Part shown: piece after piece, positions 38,617 through 47,866 of the stretch
Numbering within the stretch: position 1 is the first letter of the stretch
Layout: each line of letters opens with the position of its first letter
Assembly (NCBI RefSeq): GCF_902833145.1
Contig: NZ_CADFEN010000014.1
Location: 1 to 64,000 of the forward strand
Direction: 5' to 3'
DNA: 64,000 nucleotides
Source of the DNA: Burkholderia sp. BCC0506
Lineage (GTDB): Bacteria > Pseudomonadota > Gammaproteobacteria > Burkholderiales > Burkholderiaceae
Notes under the pieces: model-generated
Told to the model about the DNA's origin: nothing
The model's input: only the letters and a program-made list of their open reading frames with translations
Databases searched by the model: none
Program-made: the position numbers and the translations under genes

Positions 38617-39726
38617 TTACGCGTCGGCCTGCACGTCGTGCGTGCGGCGAGACGGGCGATAGCTGCCCCAGCGATTCGCACGGGCGAAGGTGCCGACGTC
38701 GTTGAAGCGCACGCCGACTTCGCGCAACGCCGCATGCGCGGTGCGCGCGGTCAGCTGGCGGATGTAGAACGGATCGCGTACCACGAAGTGATGGATCGCG
38801 TGCGTGCTGCCGAAATTGAAGCAGAACAGCTGGAACGGCAGCATCCACCACGGGTTCAGCACCTGCGTCTGCTGGATCACGTTGCGCGAATCGATGTCGC
38901 CGAAATAGTGCATGTTCGAGCTGACGAAGTTGATGCAGAAGCTGCGCACGAAGTTCGGCCCGAGCCACACCACCGCCAGGAAATCGACGACGCTCATCGC
39001 GCGCTCGACGACGGCGGGAACCGTCATCGCGACGCCGAACGCATGCAGCGCGAACAGGCCGACGTGATAGACGATGAACGCATGCCACAGCGCGTAGTAC
39101 AGGTGACCGACCGGCATGTACGACGACAGCTGCTCGACGCGCAACTGCAGGCGCTCGGACGGATCCCGCACCGGTTGCGCGGCCACGTACTGCTTCACCT
39201 TGCGGCGCATCGCGGCCGGCCGCAGCACGACGGCGAGCATGCCGTCGGCGATCATCAGCAGGCGCTTGACGCCCCAGCGCTCGCCGTTGGTGATGCCGAA
39301 TTCCTCGAGATCCGATTCGCCGCCCGACACCTTGTGGTGATGCAGATGCATGCGCCGCCGCGTCCACGGGTTGATCGTGCCGGGCCGCGTGAGCCAGCAC
39401 AGCGCCATCATCAGGTGATACGCCCACGGCGTCTTCTTGAAGTACATCAGGTGGATCAGGTCGTGCTCGAGCTCGTGGATCAGCGACGTGACGAACGCGG
39501 CGAGCGGCAGTGCGACGTACCACGCGATCGCGCCGCGTGCATACAGCCACGCGATCGCGAGCATCGCGCTGACCGACGCGGCCATGACGGTCGCGCCGAC
39601 GAGGTTCTGGTTGTCGAGCAGCGGAAAACGCGCGCGGATCGCGTCGCTTGCGGCGTTCACTTCGCGGCGGACGTACGCGACCTTGTCTGCGTCGTGGCGA
39701 AAGGCGGTTCGTGCGGGTGGGCTCAT
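38617..39726 (-). CDS. Fatty acid desaturase
   Basis: 369 aa membrane di-iron enzyme. Three histidine boxes: H-E-L-E-H-D (about 105), H-L-H-H-H (about 142) and T-H-A-I-H-H-F (about 306), with four or more hydrophobic segments. It introduces a double bond into acyl chains or hydroxylates a lipid; the target is not readable. The start at 39726 (M-S-P-P-A-R) gives a normal N-terminus; an upstream ATG in frame was rejected. Divergent from an AraC-type regulator. Confidence 0.9.
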   Translation of the reverse strand: MSPPARTAFRHDADKVAYVRREVNAASDAIRARFPLLDNQNLVGATVMAASVSAMLAIAWLYARGAIAWYVALPLAAFVTSLIHELEHDLIHLMYFKKTPWAYHLMMALCWLTRPGTINPWTRRRMHLHHHKVSGGESDLEEFGITNGERWGVKRLLMIADGMLAVVLRPAAMRRKVKQYVAAQPVRDPSERLQLRVEQLSSYMPVGHLYYALWHAFIVYHVGLFALHAFGVAMTVPAVVERAMSVVDFLAVVWLGPNFVRSFCINFVSSNMHYFGDIDSRNVIQQTQVLNPWWMLPFQLFCFNFGSTHAIHHFVVRDPFYIRQLTARTAHAALREVGVRFNDVGTFARANRWGSYRPSRRTHDVQADA

Positions 39727-39821
39727 CGACCGGGATCCGTGCGGAAAGAGTGGGGCGCAGTGCCGATGTGACAAGCATAGGCGCGTGCCGCAGCGCATGC
39801 GAGGGCCGTCGGTGCCAAGGA

Positions 39822-39911
39822 TGGTGTCATTTCGGGCCACGTTGGCCGGCCGTGCGGCGTCCGACGCGCTGCTGCAAGGCTAGAGTGCCGCCGTGGTGTC
39901 ATTGCGGGCCA
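39822..39911. promoter_or_regulatory. Pair of 18-bp direct repeats, probable AraC-type operator
   Basis: TGGTGTCATTTCGGGCCA (39822-39839) and TGGTGTCATTGCGGGCCA (39894-39911) differ in one base and are 72 bp apart. They lie in the gap between the divergent desaturase and AraC genes, where an AraC-family regulator would bind. Confidence 0.6.
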
Positions 39912-39951
39912 GCGACGCTACAATCCGCCGAAACCGCCCGGAGTGAGCCGC

Positions 39952-40989
39952 ATGGTCCTGTCCGTTCCGGATGCCGCGCGCCAGTTGAACAAGGCGACGG
40001 TGTCGTCCGCGTATGCGCTGTTCATGCTGATGCTGGCCGAGGAGCGCGGCATCGACGGCGGGCGCATTCTCGCCGGCTCGGGCGTCGAGCGCGGCCGGCT
40101 CGCGCAGCCCGATGCGCGCATCACGCCGCTGCAGCAGGCGGCGATCGTGTTCAACCTGCTCGACGCGACCGGCGATCCGTCGATCGCGATCGAGATCGGC
40201 CTGCGCAGCAGCCTGACGAAAGCGGGGCTGATCGGCTTCGGGCTGATGAGCTGCGCGACGCTCGGCGAGGCGATCGCGCTGGGCATCCGCTACCTGCCGA
40301 CGCGCGTGCCGTTTTTCTCGGTGCGGCTCGCGCAGCTCGACGGCATCGTCGACATCGACGTGTTCGAAGCGTTTGCGCTCGGCCGGCTGCGCCAGTTCGC
40401 GATGGAAAACTTTCTGGTCGAGACGGCGATCCTGTTCAATTCGCTGCTGGATCCGACGCCGGGGCGCACGCTGCGCTCGCGTGCCGAGCTCCATTTCGAA
40501 TGGCCGGAGCCGCCGTGGTTCGAGCGCTATCGCGCGCGGCTGCCGCGCTGCCATTTCGACGCGAGCGCGAACCGCATCCGCTGCGACGCCGCGCTGCTCG
40601 ACGAGCCGATCGGCACCGCGAACGCGCAGACCGCGCAGATGATCGTCCAGCAGTGCGAGGCGGAACTCGCGCGGCTCGGCTATGCGGAGAGCATCGTCGA
40701 GCGCGTGCGCAATCTGCTGATCTGCGGCGAAGGCGGCTATCCGTCGGTCGACGACATTGCGCGCGAGCTGCACGTGTCGGCGCGCACGCTCAAGCGCAAG
40801 CTGGCCGAATACGGCGCGACCTATTCGGCGCTGCTCGACGAGATCCGGCTGCGCGATGCGCTGCGGCTGCTCGAAGGCACGCGGCTGCCGGTCGACGAGA
40901 TCGCGGCGCGCGTCGGCTATACCGACCGCGCCAATTTCACGCGCGCGTTCAAACGCTGGACGGGTGTTGCGCCGAGCGAGCGGCGCTGA
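39952..40989 (+). CDS. AraC family regulator with arabinose-binding-like domain
   Basis: 345 aa. An N-terminal effector domain of the Arabinose_bd type (about 20-210) and a C-terminal AraC DNA-binding domain with two helix-turn-helices (about 250-340; A-R-E-L-H-V-S-A-R-T-L-K-R-K-L and A-A-R-V-G-Y-T-D-R-A-N-F-T-R-A-F-K-R-W). GGAG lies 8 bases before the ATG; a GTG three codons upstream is the alternative. Probable activator or repressor of the divergent fatty acid desaturase (position-based). Confidence 0.9.
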   Translation: MVLSVPDAARQLNKATVSSAYALFMLMLAEERGIDGGRILAGSGVERGRLAQPDARITPLQQAAIVFNLLDATGDPSIAIEIGLRSSLTKAGLIGFGLMSCATLGEAIALGIRYLPTRVPFFSVRLAQLDGIVDIDVFEAFALGRLRQFAMENFLVETAILFNSLLDPTPGRTLRSRAELHFEWPEPPWFERYRARLPRCHFDASANRIRCDAALLDEPIGTANAQTAQMIVQQCEAELARLGYAESIVERVRNLLICGEGGYPSVDDIARELHVSARTLKRKLAEYGATYSALLDEIRLRDALRLLEGTRLPVDEIAARVGYTDRANFTRAFKRWTGVAPSERR

Positions 40990-40994
40990 ACGTT

Positions 40995-41024
40995 GCGCCC
41001 GCATCGGCATGCCGGTGCGGGCGC
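40995..41024. terminator. Hairpin between the convergent AraC and lactonase genes
   Basis: A near-perfect 30-bp palindrome (GCGCCCGCATCGGCA / TGCCGGTGCGGGCGC) starting 6 bp after the AraC stop. There is no U-run on either side, so termination would be weak or rho-assisted. Confidence 0.5.
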
Positions 41025-41064
41025 AGGCGCGGATGCTTCTTCAAACCTTCGAACCGTCACGCCT

Positions 41065-42114
41065 TCAGACGATCGCGACCCAGTTCGCGCCGCGTCCGCC
41101 CGGCACGCGCGTGTGCAGCGACAGCGCGCCGTCGTCCGGCGCGATCGCATACACGGCCACGTGTTCCGACCGTTCGCCGCAGGCGACGAGCCAGCGCCCC
41201 GACGGATCGATCGCGAACCCGCGCGGCTGCGTCTCGGTGGCCGTCGCCTGCGTGGGCTCGAACGCGCCGTCGTCGTTGCGGCGATAGCCGAGCAACCGGC
41301 TCGACGTGCGCTCGCTGACGTACGCGAAGCGCGCGTCGGGCGTCAGGTGCAGATCGGCGGCCCATACGGACGGTTCGGCGGGGGCGGGCGGACGCGCATG
41401 GCCTGGCGCGAGTCCCGTGACGGCAGGATGGCGCGCGCTCACGTGTGCGTCGCCGAGCCGGCCGGTGTCGGTGTCGCGTGCGAAGGTGGCGAGCGTCGCC
41501 TGGAATTCGCTGACGACGACGAGCGTGCGGCCGTCATCCGCGAACCGCAGGTGACGCGGGCCGAAGCCGGCCGGCACGCGCGTTTCGCCATGTTCGACCG
41601 CGCGCAGGCCGGCCGCGTCCTCGACGAGCGCGAAGCCGAACACGCGGTCCGAGCCGAGCGAACTGACATAGGCGAAACGGTTGTCGGGCGACACGATCAC
41701 CGCGTGCGCGTTCGCGATGCCGCCCGCGACTTGCCGCGGCGTCCCGTCGCCGTCGCGCACGCGCGCCGCGTCGTAGAGGCTCAGCGAATGCCCGCCGTAC
41801 GATGCGCCGAGCAGCCAGCGGCCACTGCGGTCGAGCGACAGGTACGCATGGCTCGCGTCGATCGCGGTCGTGCCGATGCGGGCGAGCGCGCCCGTGTCGG
41901 CGGCGACGCGGAACGCGACGATGGTCGGCTGCGTGCCGCGTGTCGCGACGTAGAGCCGCGCGCGGTCGGCCTGCACGGCGATCGGCATCGCGACGTCGGC
42001 GGCCGGATAGCGGGCGAGCGGCGCGAGCGTGCCGTCGCCGGCGAGGGAGAACGTGGCGAGGTCGCCGTCGGCGGCATTCGAGACGACGACGGTCAGGCGG
42101 TCAGTGTTCGGCAT
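41065..42114 (-). CDS. Lactonase family protein (6-phosphogluconolactonase-like beta-propeller)
   Basis: 349 aa forming a seven-bladed propeller, with repeated D-x-x-G-R-W/F-A-Y-V-S segments (S-P-D-N-R-F-A-Y-V-S, T-P-D-A-R-F-A-Y-V-S-E-R). Matches the YbhE/Lactonase family that opens sugar lactones such as 6-phosphogluconolactone. It overlaps the end of the MFS gene by 14 bp on the same strand, so the transporter and lactonase are one operon, probably for a sugar acid or its lactone (inference). The start at 42114 (M-P-N-T-D) is chosen by this overlap and similarity. Confidence 0.87.
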   Translation of the reverse strand: MPNTDRLTVVVSNAADGDLATFSLAGDGTLAPLARYPAADVAMPIAVQADRARLYVATRGTQPTIVAFRVAADTGALARIGTTAIDASHAYLSLDRSGRWLLGASYGGHSLSLYDAARVRDGDGTPRQVAGGIANAHAVIVSPDNRFAYVSSLGSDRVFGFALVEDAAGLRAVEHGETRVPAGFGPRHLRFADDGRTLVVVSEFQATLATFARDTDTGRLGDAHVSARHPAVTGLAPGHARPPAPAEPSVWAADLHLTPDARFAYVSERTSSRLLGYRRNDDGAFEPTQATATETQPRGFAIDPSGRWLVACGERSEHVAVYAIAPDDGALSLHTRVPGGRGANWVAIV

Positions 42115-43468
42115 GGCGGAGCATCGAAGCGTGCGTGAAGGATTCGTCGGCCGGCAGCCCGCGCGGCGGATCGCTGCGCCGGTGCGTGCGCGCGAACAGC
42201 GCGGCGAGCGCGGCGACGAGCGAAGCGATCGCGAGCGCATACAGGCCGCCCGTGATCGAACCCGTATGTTGCTTCAGATAACCGAAGGCCGTCGGCGCGA
42301 CGAAGCCGCCGAGGTTGCCGACCGAGTTGATCAGCGCGATCACGGCCGCGGCCACGCGCGTGTCGAGATAGCCCTGCGGGATCGGCCAGAACAGCGACGC
42401 CGCGGCCTTGAAGCCGAGCGCGGCGAAGCAGATCGACGCGAACGACCACACCGGATCGGGCGACGTCGACGCGAACAGCCCGCACGCGGCGAGCACGAGC
42501 GCGAACGCGAGCCAGCGCTGCGGATGCTTCCACTTCGACGACAGCACCGCGAAGCCGTACATCGCGCCGATCGCGATCATCCACGGAATCGTGTTGTACA
42601 GGCCGACCTGGAAATCGGTGAGGCCGCCCATCTTGCGGATGAGGGTCGGCAGCCAGAACGTGGCCGCGTAGATCGTCAACTGGATCGAGAAGTACAGGAA
42701 GCAGAACAGCACGATCTGCGGATCGCGCAGCAGCGTGGTGGCGCGCATCGGCACGTGCGAGCGGACGTCGCGCGTCGCGCGCTCGTCGTCGAGCGCGTTC
42801 TGGAGCGCCGTGCGTTCTTCGGCCGTGAGCCACGTCGCGTCGCGGATATGCGATTTCAGCAGCAGCCAGCTCGCGCCGCACAGCGCGACCGAGAACAGCC
42901 CTTCGATCAGGAACATCCATTGCCAGCCTTCGAGGCCGAAGCCGCGGATCGACAGCAGGCCGCCCGTGACGGGCCCGGACAGCACCGATGCGAACGCGGA
43001 GCCGCCGAGGAAGATCGCCATCGCCTTGCCGCGTTCCTGCGGCGGCAGCCACTGCGACAGGTACAGCACGACGCCGGGGAAGAAGCCGGCCTCGGCCGCG
43101 CCGAGCAGGAAGCGCAGCGCGTAGAACGACGTGTCGTTCCACACGAACGCCATCGCGGCCGCGACGATGCCCCACGTCGCCATGATCCGCGCGAGCCAGA
43201 CGCGCGCGCCGTAGCGCTGCATCAGCAGGTTCGACGGCACTTCGAACAGCGCGTAGCCGACGAAGAAGAGCCCGGCGCCGAGCCCGTACGCGGCCGCGCC
43301 GATGCCGATCGACGCTTCGAGATGGCGATCGACGAAGCCGACGTTCACGCGATCGATGTAGTTCGCGATGAACATGATCAGCACGAGCGGCAGCACGTGC
43401 CACTTCACTTTCGAGACGGCGGACGCGAGCGGGTCGCGGCCGGACAGGGCGGGCGAGGGCGGGTTCAA
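42101..43468 (-). CDS. MFS transporter, anion:cation symporter family
   Basis: 455 aa, 12 transmembrane helices. First helix region with N-Y-I-D-R-V-N-V-G is typical of the ACS family (galactonate, glucarate, tartrate, phthalate transporters), followed by G-A-A-E-A-G-F-F-P-G. The frame stays open far upstream without a candidate ATG close to the N-terminus. The best start is the TTG at 43468 with GGAG six bases before it. Coupled to a lactonase gene by a 14-bp overlap. Confidence 0.88.
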   Translation of the reverse strand: MNPPSPALSGRDPLASAVSKVKWHVLPLVLIMFIANYIDRVNVGFVDRHLEASIGIGAAAYGLGAGLFFVGYALFEVPSNLLMQRYGARVWLARIMATWGIVAAAMAFVWNDTSFYALRFLLGAAEAGFFPGVVLYLSQWLPPQERGKAMAIFLGGSAFASVLSGPVTGGLLSIRGFGLEGWQWMFLIEGLFSVALCGASWLLLKSHIRDATWLTAEERTALQNALDDERATRDVRSHVPMRATTLLRDPQIVLFCFLYFSIQLTIYAATFWLPTLIRKMGGLTDFQVGLYNTIPWMIAIGAMYGFAVLSSKWKHPQRWLAFALVLAACGLFASTSPDPVWSFASICFAALGFKAAASLFWPIPQGYLDTRVAAAVIALINSVGNLGGFVAPTAFGYLKQHTGSITGGLYALAIASLVAALAALFARTHRRSDPPRGLPADESFTHASMLRHAEH

Positions 43469-44199
43469 CTGTGTCTCCGGTCGGGCGGCGGCGGGCGGGC
43501 CGGCAGCCCGCGTCGACGTCTTGGGGTGATCTATGTAGTATGTCGTCGTATGACATGGTACGCCCGAGTATCGGGGATGAACTAGCGGGTTTACCCGTGA
43601 TTTCACCGATATCGGGGGCGCTCGAAAAGCAGAACGTGCGCTTAAACATCTGATGACGTATGACATGAGGCGGCATCGCGGCAATCGCCAATTCAGCAGC
43701 CGGCCGGCCACGTCAGCGGAAAGTGCGCGGTCGACGCAACGTATTCGTGCACGGCACGTATCCCGGAGCCGGGTGAAGAGAGCCCACCTCGACGAGGACG
43801 ATGCTCGATACCCGCATGTTTCGCATGCTGGCGCGCATGCGCGAAGTCGTGCCGTACATGAAACGGCCGCGGCGCGGTCGCGACGATCGGCACGCGGGCG
43901 ACCCGCAAGCCGTTTGCAGGCCAGCCCGGCTACGCTCATTGAAGGGCGCGCTCGCGGTTGCGGCAAAATACGGGGCGCGCGCACCGGTGTGTGCGGCATT
44001 CGCGCGAACGGCATCCGCGCGGGCGGGATGGGCGGCGTGCGATGCAGACGTATTTCCGGCAGGCGGCTGCCGACGACGGGTTGGCGGAGAGGCGCGTCGT
44101 GGCATCGCGCATCGCGCCCGTCATCGCGTTCGCGAAATCGGCCGCGATGCCCGGCGCGAACGGCGGCGATTTCATGCCTCGACGATGGAGCAACGGATC
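43469..44199. other. Long intergenic region between MFS and DHH genes
   Basis: 731 bp without a supported gene; frames open here are high-GC chance ORFs. It holds the repeats at 43547 and 43657 near the MFS promoter side. The rest shows nothing recognisable. Confidence 0.5.
43539..43667. promoter_or_regulatory. Repeated operator-like motif upstream of the MFS-lactonase operon
   Basis: CGTATGACATG occurs at 43547-43557 and again at 43657-43667, 110 bp apart. The first is half of an imperfect palindrome ATGTCGT-CGT-ATGACAT. Such GTATGACAT half-sites resemble GntR/FCD-type operators. No regulator gene is adjacent. Confidence 0.5.
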
Positions 44200-45180
44200 A
44201 TGCAGGACAACCAGTACGCGCGGCACGTCTTCGCGTTCAACGGCGACGCGGACGGCCTGTGCGCGCTTCAGCAACTGCGGCTCGCGGAACGGGTGCACGG
44301 CACGCTCGTGACCGGCGTGAAGCGCGACATCCGGCTGCTCGAGCGCATCGACGCGGGCGCGGGCGACCTCGTCACCGTGCTCGACGTGTCGCACGACCAG
44401 AACCGCGACGCGTGCGCGCGGTTGCTGCGCGACGGCGCGACCGTTCGCTACTTCGACCATCACTTCGCAGGCGCGCTGCCGGACCATCCGCGCTTCGACG
44501 CGCATATCGACACGGCGGCCGACGTCTGCACGAGCGCGATCGTGAACCGCTATCTCGGCGGCCGGCATGTGCGCTGGGCGATCGTCGCGGCATTCGGCGA
44601 CGAACTGCCGGCGCTTGGCGACGCGCTCGCGCGCGAGCATGGCATCGACGAAGCCGAGCGTTGCATGCTCGCCGAACTCGGGCTTTACCTGAACTACAAC
44701 GCATACGGCGAGTGCGTCGGCGATCTGCATTTCGATCCGGCGGCGCTCGCCGATGCGATGCTGCCGTGCATCGATCCGCTCGATTTCGTGCGCGAGACGG
44801 CCGTGTTCGCCGCGTTGCGCGACGGCTATCGCGACGACATGGCGCGTGCGCGTGCGCTTGCGCCGCTGCGCGAGGTGCCGGGCGCGACACTGGTCCGGAT
44901 GCCCGATCGGCCGTGGGCGCGGCGCGCGACCGGCATGCTCGCCAACGAGCGGATGCGCGATGCGCCGCATGCGGCGCTCGCTGTGCTGTCGCCGTGCGCG
45001 GGCGGCGGGCTCGTCGTCAGCGTGCGCGTGCCCGACGGCCGGCCGATCGGTGCGGACGAATTCTGCCGCGGCTTCGCGACCGGCGGCGGGCGCAAGCGCG
45101 CGGGCGGCATCAACCATCTGCCGGAAGCCGAGTTCGATGCGTTTGCCGAGCGCTTCGAGGCCGCGTTCCGGCTCGATTGA
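44200..45180 (+). CDS. DHH family phosphoesterase-like protein
   Basis: 326 aa. N-terminal F-N-G-D-A-D-G-L-C-A (metal Asp residues), V-L-D-V-S-H-D, then the diagnostic D-H-H in Y-F-D-H-H-F-A-G (about residue 87). A C-terminal DHHA1-like G-G-G-R-K-R-A-G-G-I motif is at about 290. Such proteins include RecJ/NrnA-type nucleases and pyrophosphatases. The absence of other RecJ domains suggests a stand-alone phosphoesterase of unknown substrate. Start at 44200 (M-Q-D-N) with GGAG upstream; an ATG 5 codons earlier is also possible. Confidence 0.82.
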   Translation: MQDNQYARHVFAFNGDADGLCALQQLRLAERVHGTLVTGVKRDIRLLERIDAGAGDLVTVLDVSHDQNRDACARLLRDGATVRYFDHHFAGALPDHPRFDAHIDTAADVCTSAIVNRYLGGRHVRWAIVAAFGDELPALGDALAREHGIDEAERCMLAELGLYLNYNAYGECVGDLHFDPAALADAMLPCIDPLDFVRETAVFAALRDGYRDDMARARALAPLREVPGATLVRMPDRPWARRATGMLANERMRDAPHAALAVLSPCAGGGLVVSVRVPDGRPIGADEFCRGFATGGGRKRAGGINHLPEAEFDAFAERFEAAFRLD

Positions 45181-45342
45181 CGCGATGCATCGTGGCTGGA
45201 TCGGCGGTTGTACCGGCGAGCACGGGCGGCCCGTCGGGCCGCCGCAGCGTGGGTCGATGCGTTCGGCATTGCGCCGGCCATGCGCTCGATGCGCTGGCCG
45301 CGTTGCCGAAGCGCCGCTGACCATGCGTCGCGGTTTGCCGCA

Positions 45343-45459
45343 TCAATTGCAGAACGCGACGTGCTCGAGCAGCGCGTACGCGACGCCGGAATCGAAGTAG
45401 GCCGCGCCGCACCAGGCGACGAACGCGAGCGTGCCGGCGGCCAGCGCCGCGCGGATCAT
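45343..45459 (-). CDS. Small hydrophobic protein, 38 aa, coupled to the MFS gene
   Basis: Starts at the ATG that overlaps the TGA of the preceding MFS transporter (ATGA), so translation would be coupled. Product M-I-R-A-A-L-A-A-G ... E-H-V-A-F-C-N, mostly one hydrophobic helix with two Cys. An earlier in-frame ATG (45465) adds two residues. No family is recognised. It may be an accessory membrane peptide of the transporter, or a chance ORF. Confidence 0.45.
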   Translation of the reverse strand: MIRAALAAGTLAFVAWCGAAYFDSGVAYALLEHVAFCN

Positions 45460-46688
45460 GCCCATGCCGCGTTGCCCGCTGCCGGGCGGGCGACGCGTGC
45501 GTCGTCGATCGGCAGGTGCAGCAGCGCCGCGAGCACGCCGAGCGCGATCGAGCCGATCCACAGCGGCAGGTACGAGTGCGTCGCGTCGTACACGAGCGCA
45601 CCGAGCCACACGCCGAAGAAGCTGCCGAGCTGGTGCCCGAAGAACACGAAGCCGAATAGCGTCGCGATGTAGCGCACGCCGAACACCTGCGAGATCACGC
45701 CGTTCGTCAGCGGCACCGTGCCGAGCCACGTGAACCCCATCACGGCCGCGAATACGTAGACGCTCGCGGGCGACAGCGGCACGGCGACGAACGCGGCCAT
45801 CGCGAACGCGCGCACGAGGTACAGCACCGACAGCACGTACTTGCGCCGCAGCAGCCCGCCGAGATGGCCGCACGCGTAGGTGCCGGCCACGTTGGTCAGC
45901 GCGATCAGCGCGAGCGCGACGCTCGCGTGGCGTGCCGGCAGCCCGTGGTCGAGCAGGTACGCGGGCAGGTGCGTCGCGATGAACGCGAGCTGGAAGCCGC
46001 ATGCGAAGAAACCCGCGTTCAGCAGCCAGAAGCCGCGATGCGCGAACGCTTCGCGCACGGCTTCGCCGATCGACTGGTCGGAGCCGGCGGCGGCGCCGGC
46101 CGCCTGCGCGGGCCGGTCGCGCAGCAGCACGGCGAGCGGCGCGAGCAGCGCGGCGACGAGCGCCAGCGCGATGAACGCGTGCCGCCAGCCGATGCCGCCG
46201 ATCAGTTCCTGCGCGACGGGCACCATGCAGAACTGGCCGAGCCCGCCGATCGCACCGGCGACCCCGAGCGCCCAGCCGCGCCGGTCGGGCGGAAAGAGGC
46301 GACTCAGCGCGCCATAGATCGACGCGAACGCGGAGCCCGACAGCGCGATGCCGATCACGAGCCCGGCACCGACCGTGAAGAGGCCGGTCGTGGCCGCATG
46401 CGCCATCGTGACGAGCCCGGCCGCGTACAGCAGCATGCCGGCGGCGATCACGCGCACCGAGCCGAAGCGGTCGGCCACCATCCCGGTAAACGGCTGGGCG
46501 ACGCCCCAGATCAGGTTCTGCAGCGCCAGCGCGAGCCCGAACGCTTCGCGCGACCAGCCGTGGTCGAGCGAGACGGGCGCGAGGAACAGGCCCTGCACGT
46601 GGCGGATGCCGAGCGCCACGCCCATGATGAGGCCGCCTGCCAGCACAGGCAGCCAGCGGCGCCGGACTTCCTGCTCGATCGGGGTCAT
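45456..46688 (-). CDS. MFS transporter
   Basis: 410 aa with 12 transmembrane helices. Signatures: G-M-V-A-D-R-F-G-S at loop 2-3, G-V-A-G-A-I-G-G-L-G-Q-F, and a central hydrophilic loop (about 190-210). The pattern is that of oxalate/formate-antiporter-like (OFA/MCT) transporters, with W-x-R-E-A-F-G-L-A in the second helix region. Substrate unknown. Shares a 160-bp gap with the divergent-side LysR gene upstream, which is on the same strand. Confidence 0.88.
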   Translation of the reverse strand: MTPIEQEVRRRWLPVLAGGLIMGVALGIRHVQGLFLAPVSLDHGWSREAFGLALALQNLIWGVAQPFTGMVADRFGSVRVIAAGMLLYAAGLVTMAHAATTGLFTVGAGLVIGIALSGSAFASIYGALSRLFPPDRRGWALGVAGAIGGLGQFCMVPVAQELIGGIGWRHAFIALALVAALLAPLAVLLRDRPAQAAGAAAGSDQSIGEAVREAFAHRGFWLLNAGFFACGFQLAFIATHLPAYLLDHGLPARHASVALALIALTNVAGTYACGHLGGLLRRKYVLSVLYLVRAFAMAAFVAVPLSPASVYVFAAVMGFTWLGTVPLTNGVISQVFGVRYIATLFGFVFFGHQLGSFFGVWLGALVYDATHSYLPLWIGSIALGVLAALLHLPIDDARVARPAAGNAAWA

Positions 46689-46849
46689 GCGTGTCTCCGG
46701 ATGAAGGCGCGCGGCGAAACGGCCGCGCTCGATCCGATTAGACGAGCGGGGGCGCCGTCGCTCAAGCGATCATTCGGTCGGGTTGGCATGCGTGACGGGA
46801 ATGCGAAGGGGGGCCTGTCCGCCCGCACGCGCATCGGCACGGCCTCGGC

Positions 46850-47791
46850 TCAGGCCGACGTCGTGTCGTGCGCGTGCATCGCCGCATCGCATTCGGCCGC
46901 TTCGGCGAGCATCCAGTCGCGCACGTCCGCGACTTCGCGGCGCGGCGCAGGATCGTGCTGGAACAGCCAGTAGCCGTACGTCTCCGACAGCGTCTGCGTG
47001 TGCGGCCCGAGCACCGCGAGCCGGCCGTCGGCGAGCATCGGCGCGACGAGCGCGAGCCGGCCGAGCGCGATGCCCTGGCCCGCGATCGCGGCCTGGATCA
47101 CCTGGTCGTACTGGTTGAAGCGCAGCACGCCTTTCGGGCGCGCGTCGCCGAGCCCGGCCGCATGCAGGTGAGCGTGCCACTGCAATTGCGGTTGCGGCGG
47201 CCCGTCGAATTCGAGCAGCACGTGATCGGCGATCGCGGCCGCGCTCGTGACCGGCCGCGCGGCGAGCGCCGGATGCGCGACCGGCACGACGATCTCGTCG
47301 AACAGGCGCAGCGCGCCGGCCGGCGCGCGCTCGCGCGGGCAGTAGCGGATGCCCAGGTCGATGCCCTCTGCGCGCAAATCGAGTACCTTGTCGTTCGCGG
47401 CGACGCGCAGATCGATTCCGGGCAGGCGCGCTTGCAGTCGCCCGAGCCGCGGCAGCAGCCATAGCGCGGTCACGCCGATGCTGGCCGTGATCGTCACGGG
47501 CTGGCGCTCGCGCGCGGCGGCGAGCGACGCGACGGTGTCCTGCAGGCCGTGCAGCGCCGCATCCGCGACGCGGAACAGCCGTTCGCCTTCCGGCGTGAAT
47601 GCGATCTTCCGGTAGCCGCGCTGCAGCAACGTCACGCCGAGATGCGCTTCGAGCGCATGGACCTGGCGGCTGACCGCCGACTGCGTGACGCACAGGTCCT
47701 GCGCGGCGAGCGTGATGCTCATGCGGCGGCCGACGGCGACGAAACCGCGGACGAGATCGAGCGACGGGAGACGGACGAGTGGCGTCGACAT
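46850..47791 (-). CDS. LysR family regulator, GcvA-like
   Basis: 313 aa. N-terminal HTH (S-I-T-L-A-A-Q-D-L-C-V-T-Q-S-A-V-S-R-Q-V-H-A-L-E) and R-L-P-S-L-D-L-V-R-G-F at the start, the form found in GcvA-type regulators. The effector domain includes I-D-L-G-I-R-Y, another GcvA-subfamily hallmark. Lies directly upstream of the MFS gene on the same strand and may be co-transcribed or regulate it. Effector unknown. Confidence 0.9.
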   Translation of the reverse strand: MSTPLVRLPSLDLVRGFVAVGRRMSITLAAQDLCVTQSAVSRQVHALEAHLGVTLLQRGYRKIAFTPEGERLFRVADAALHGLQDTVASLAAARERQPVTITASIGVTALWLLPRLGRLQARLPGIDLRVAANDKVLDLRAEGIDLGIRYCPRERAPAGALRLFDEIVVPVAHPALAARPVTSAAAIADHVLLEFDGPPQPQLQWHAHLHAAGLGDARPKGVLRFNQYDQVIQAAIAGQGIALGRLALVAPMLADGRLAVLGPHTQTLSETYGYWLFQHDPAPRREVADVRDWMLAEAAECDAAMHAHDTTSA

Positions 47792-47866
47792 GCGCGTGAC
47801 TCATGCGAACGGAGCAGCAAGATTGGTTGAGAACGCGGCACGCGTCAAGTTCAATGGAGGCTGGTG

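Noticed and set aside
43801-44199. Upstream extension of the DHH gene frame
   Set aside because: Arg/Ala-rich, no similarity and no Shine-Dalgarno; the DHH domain begins after 44200.
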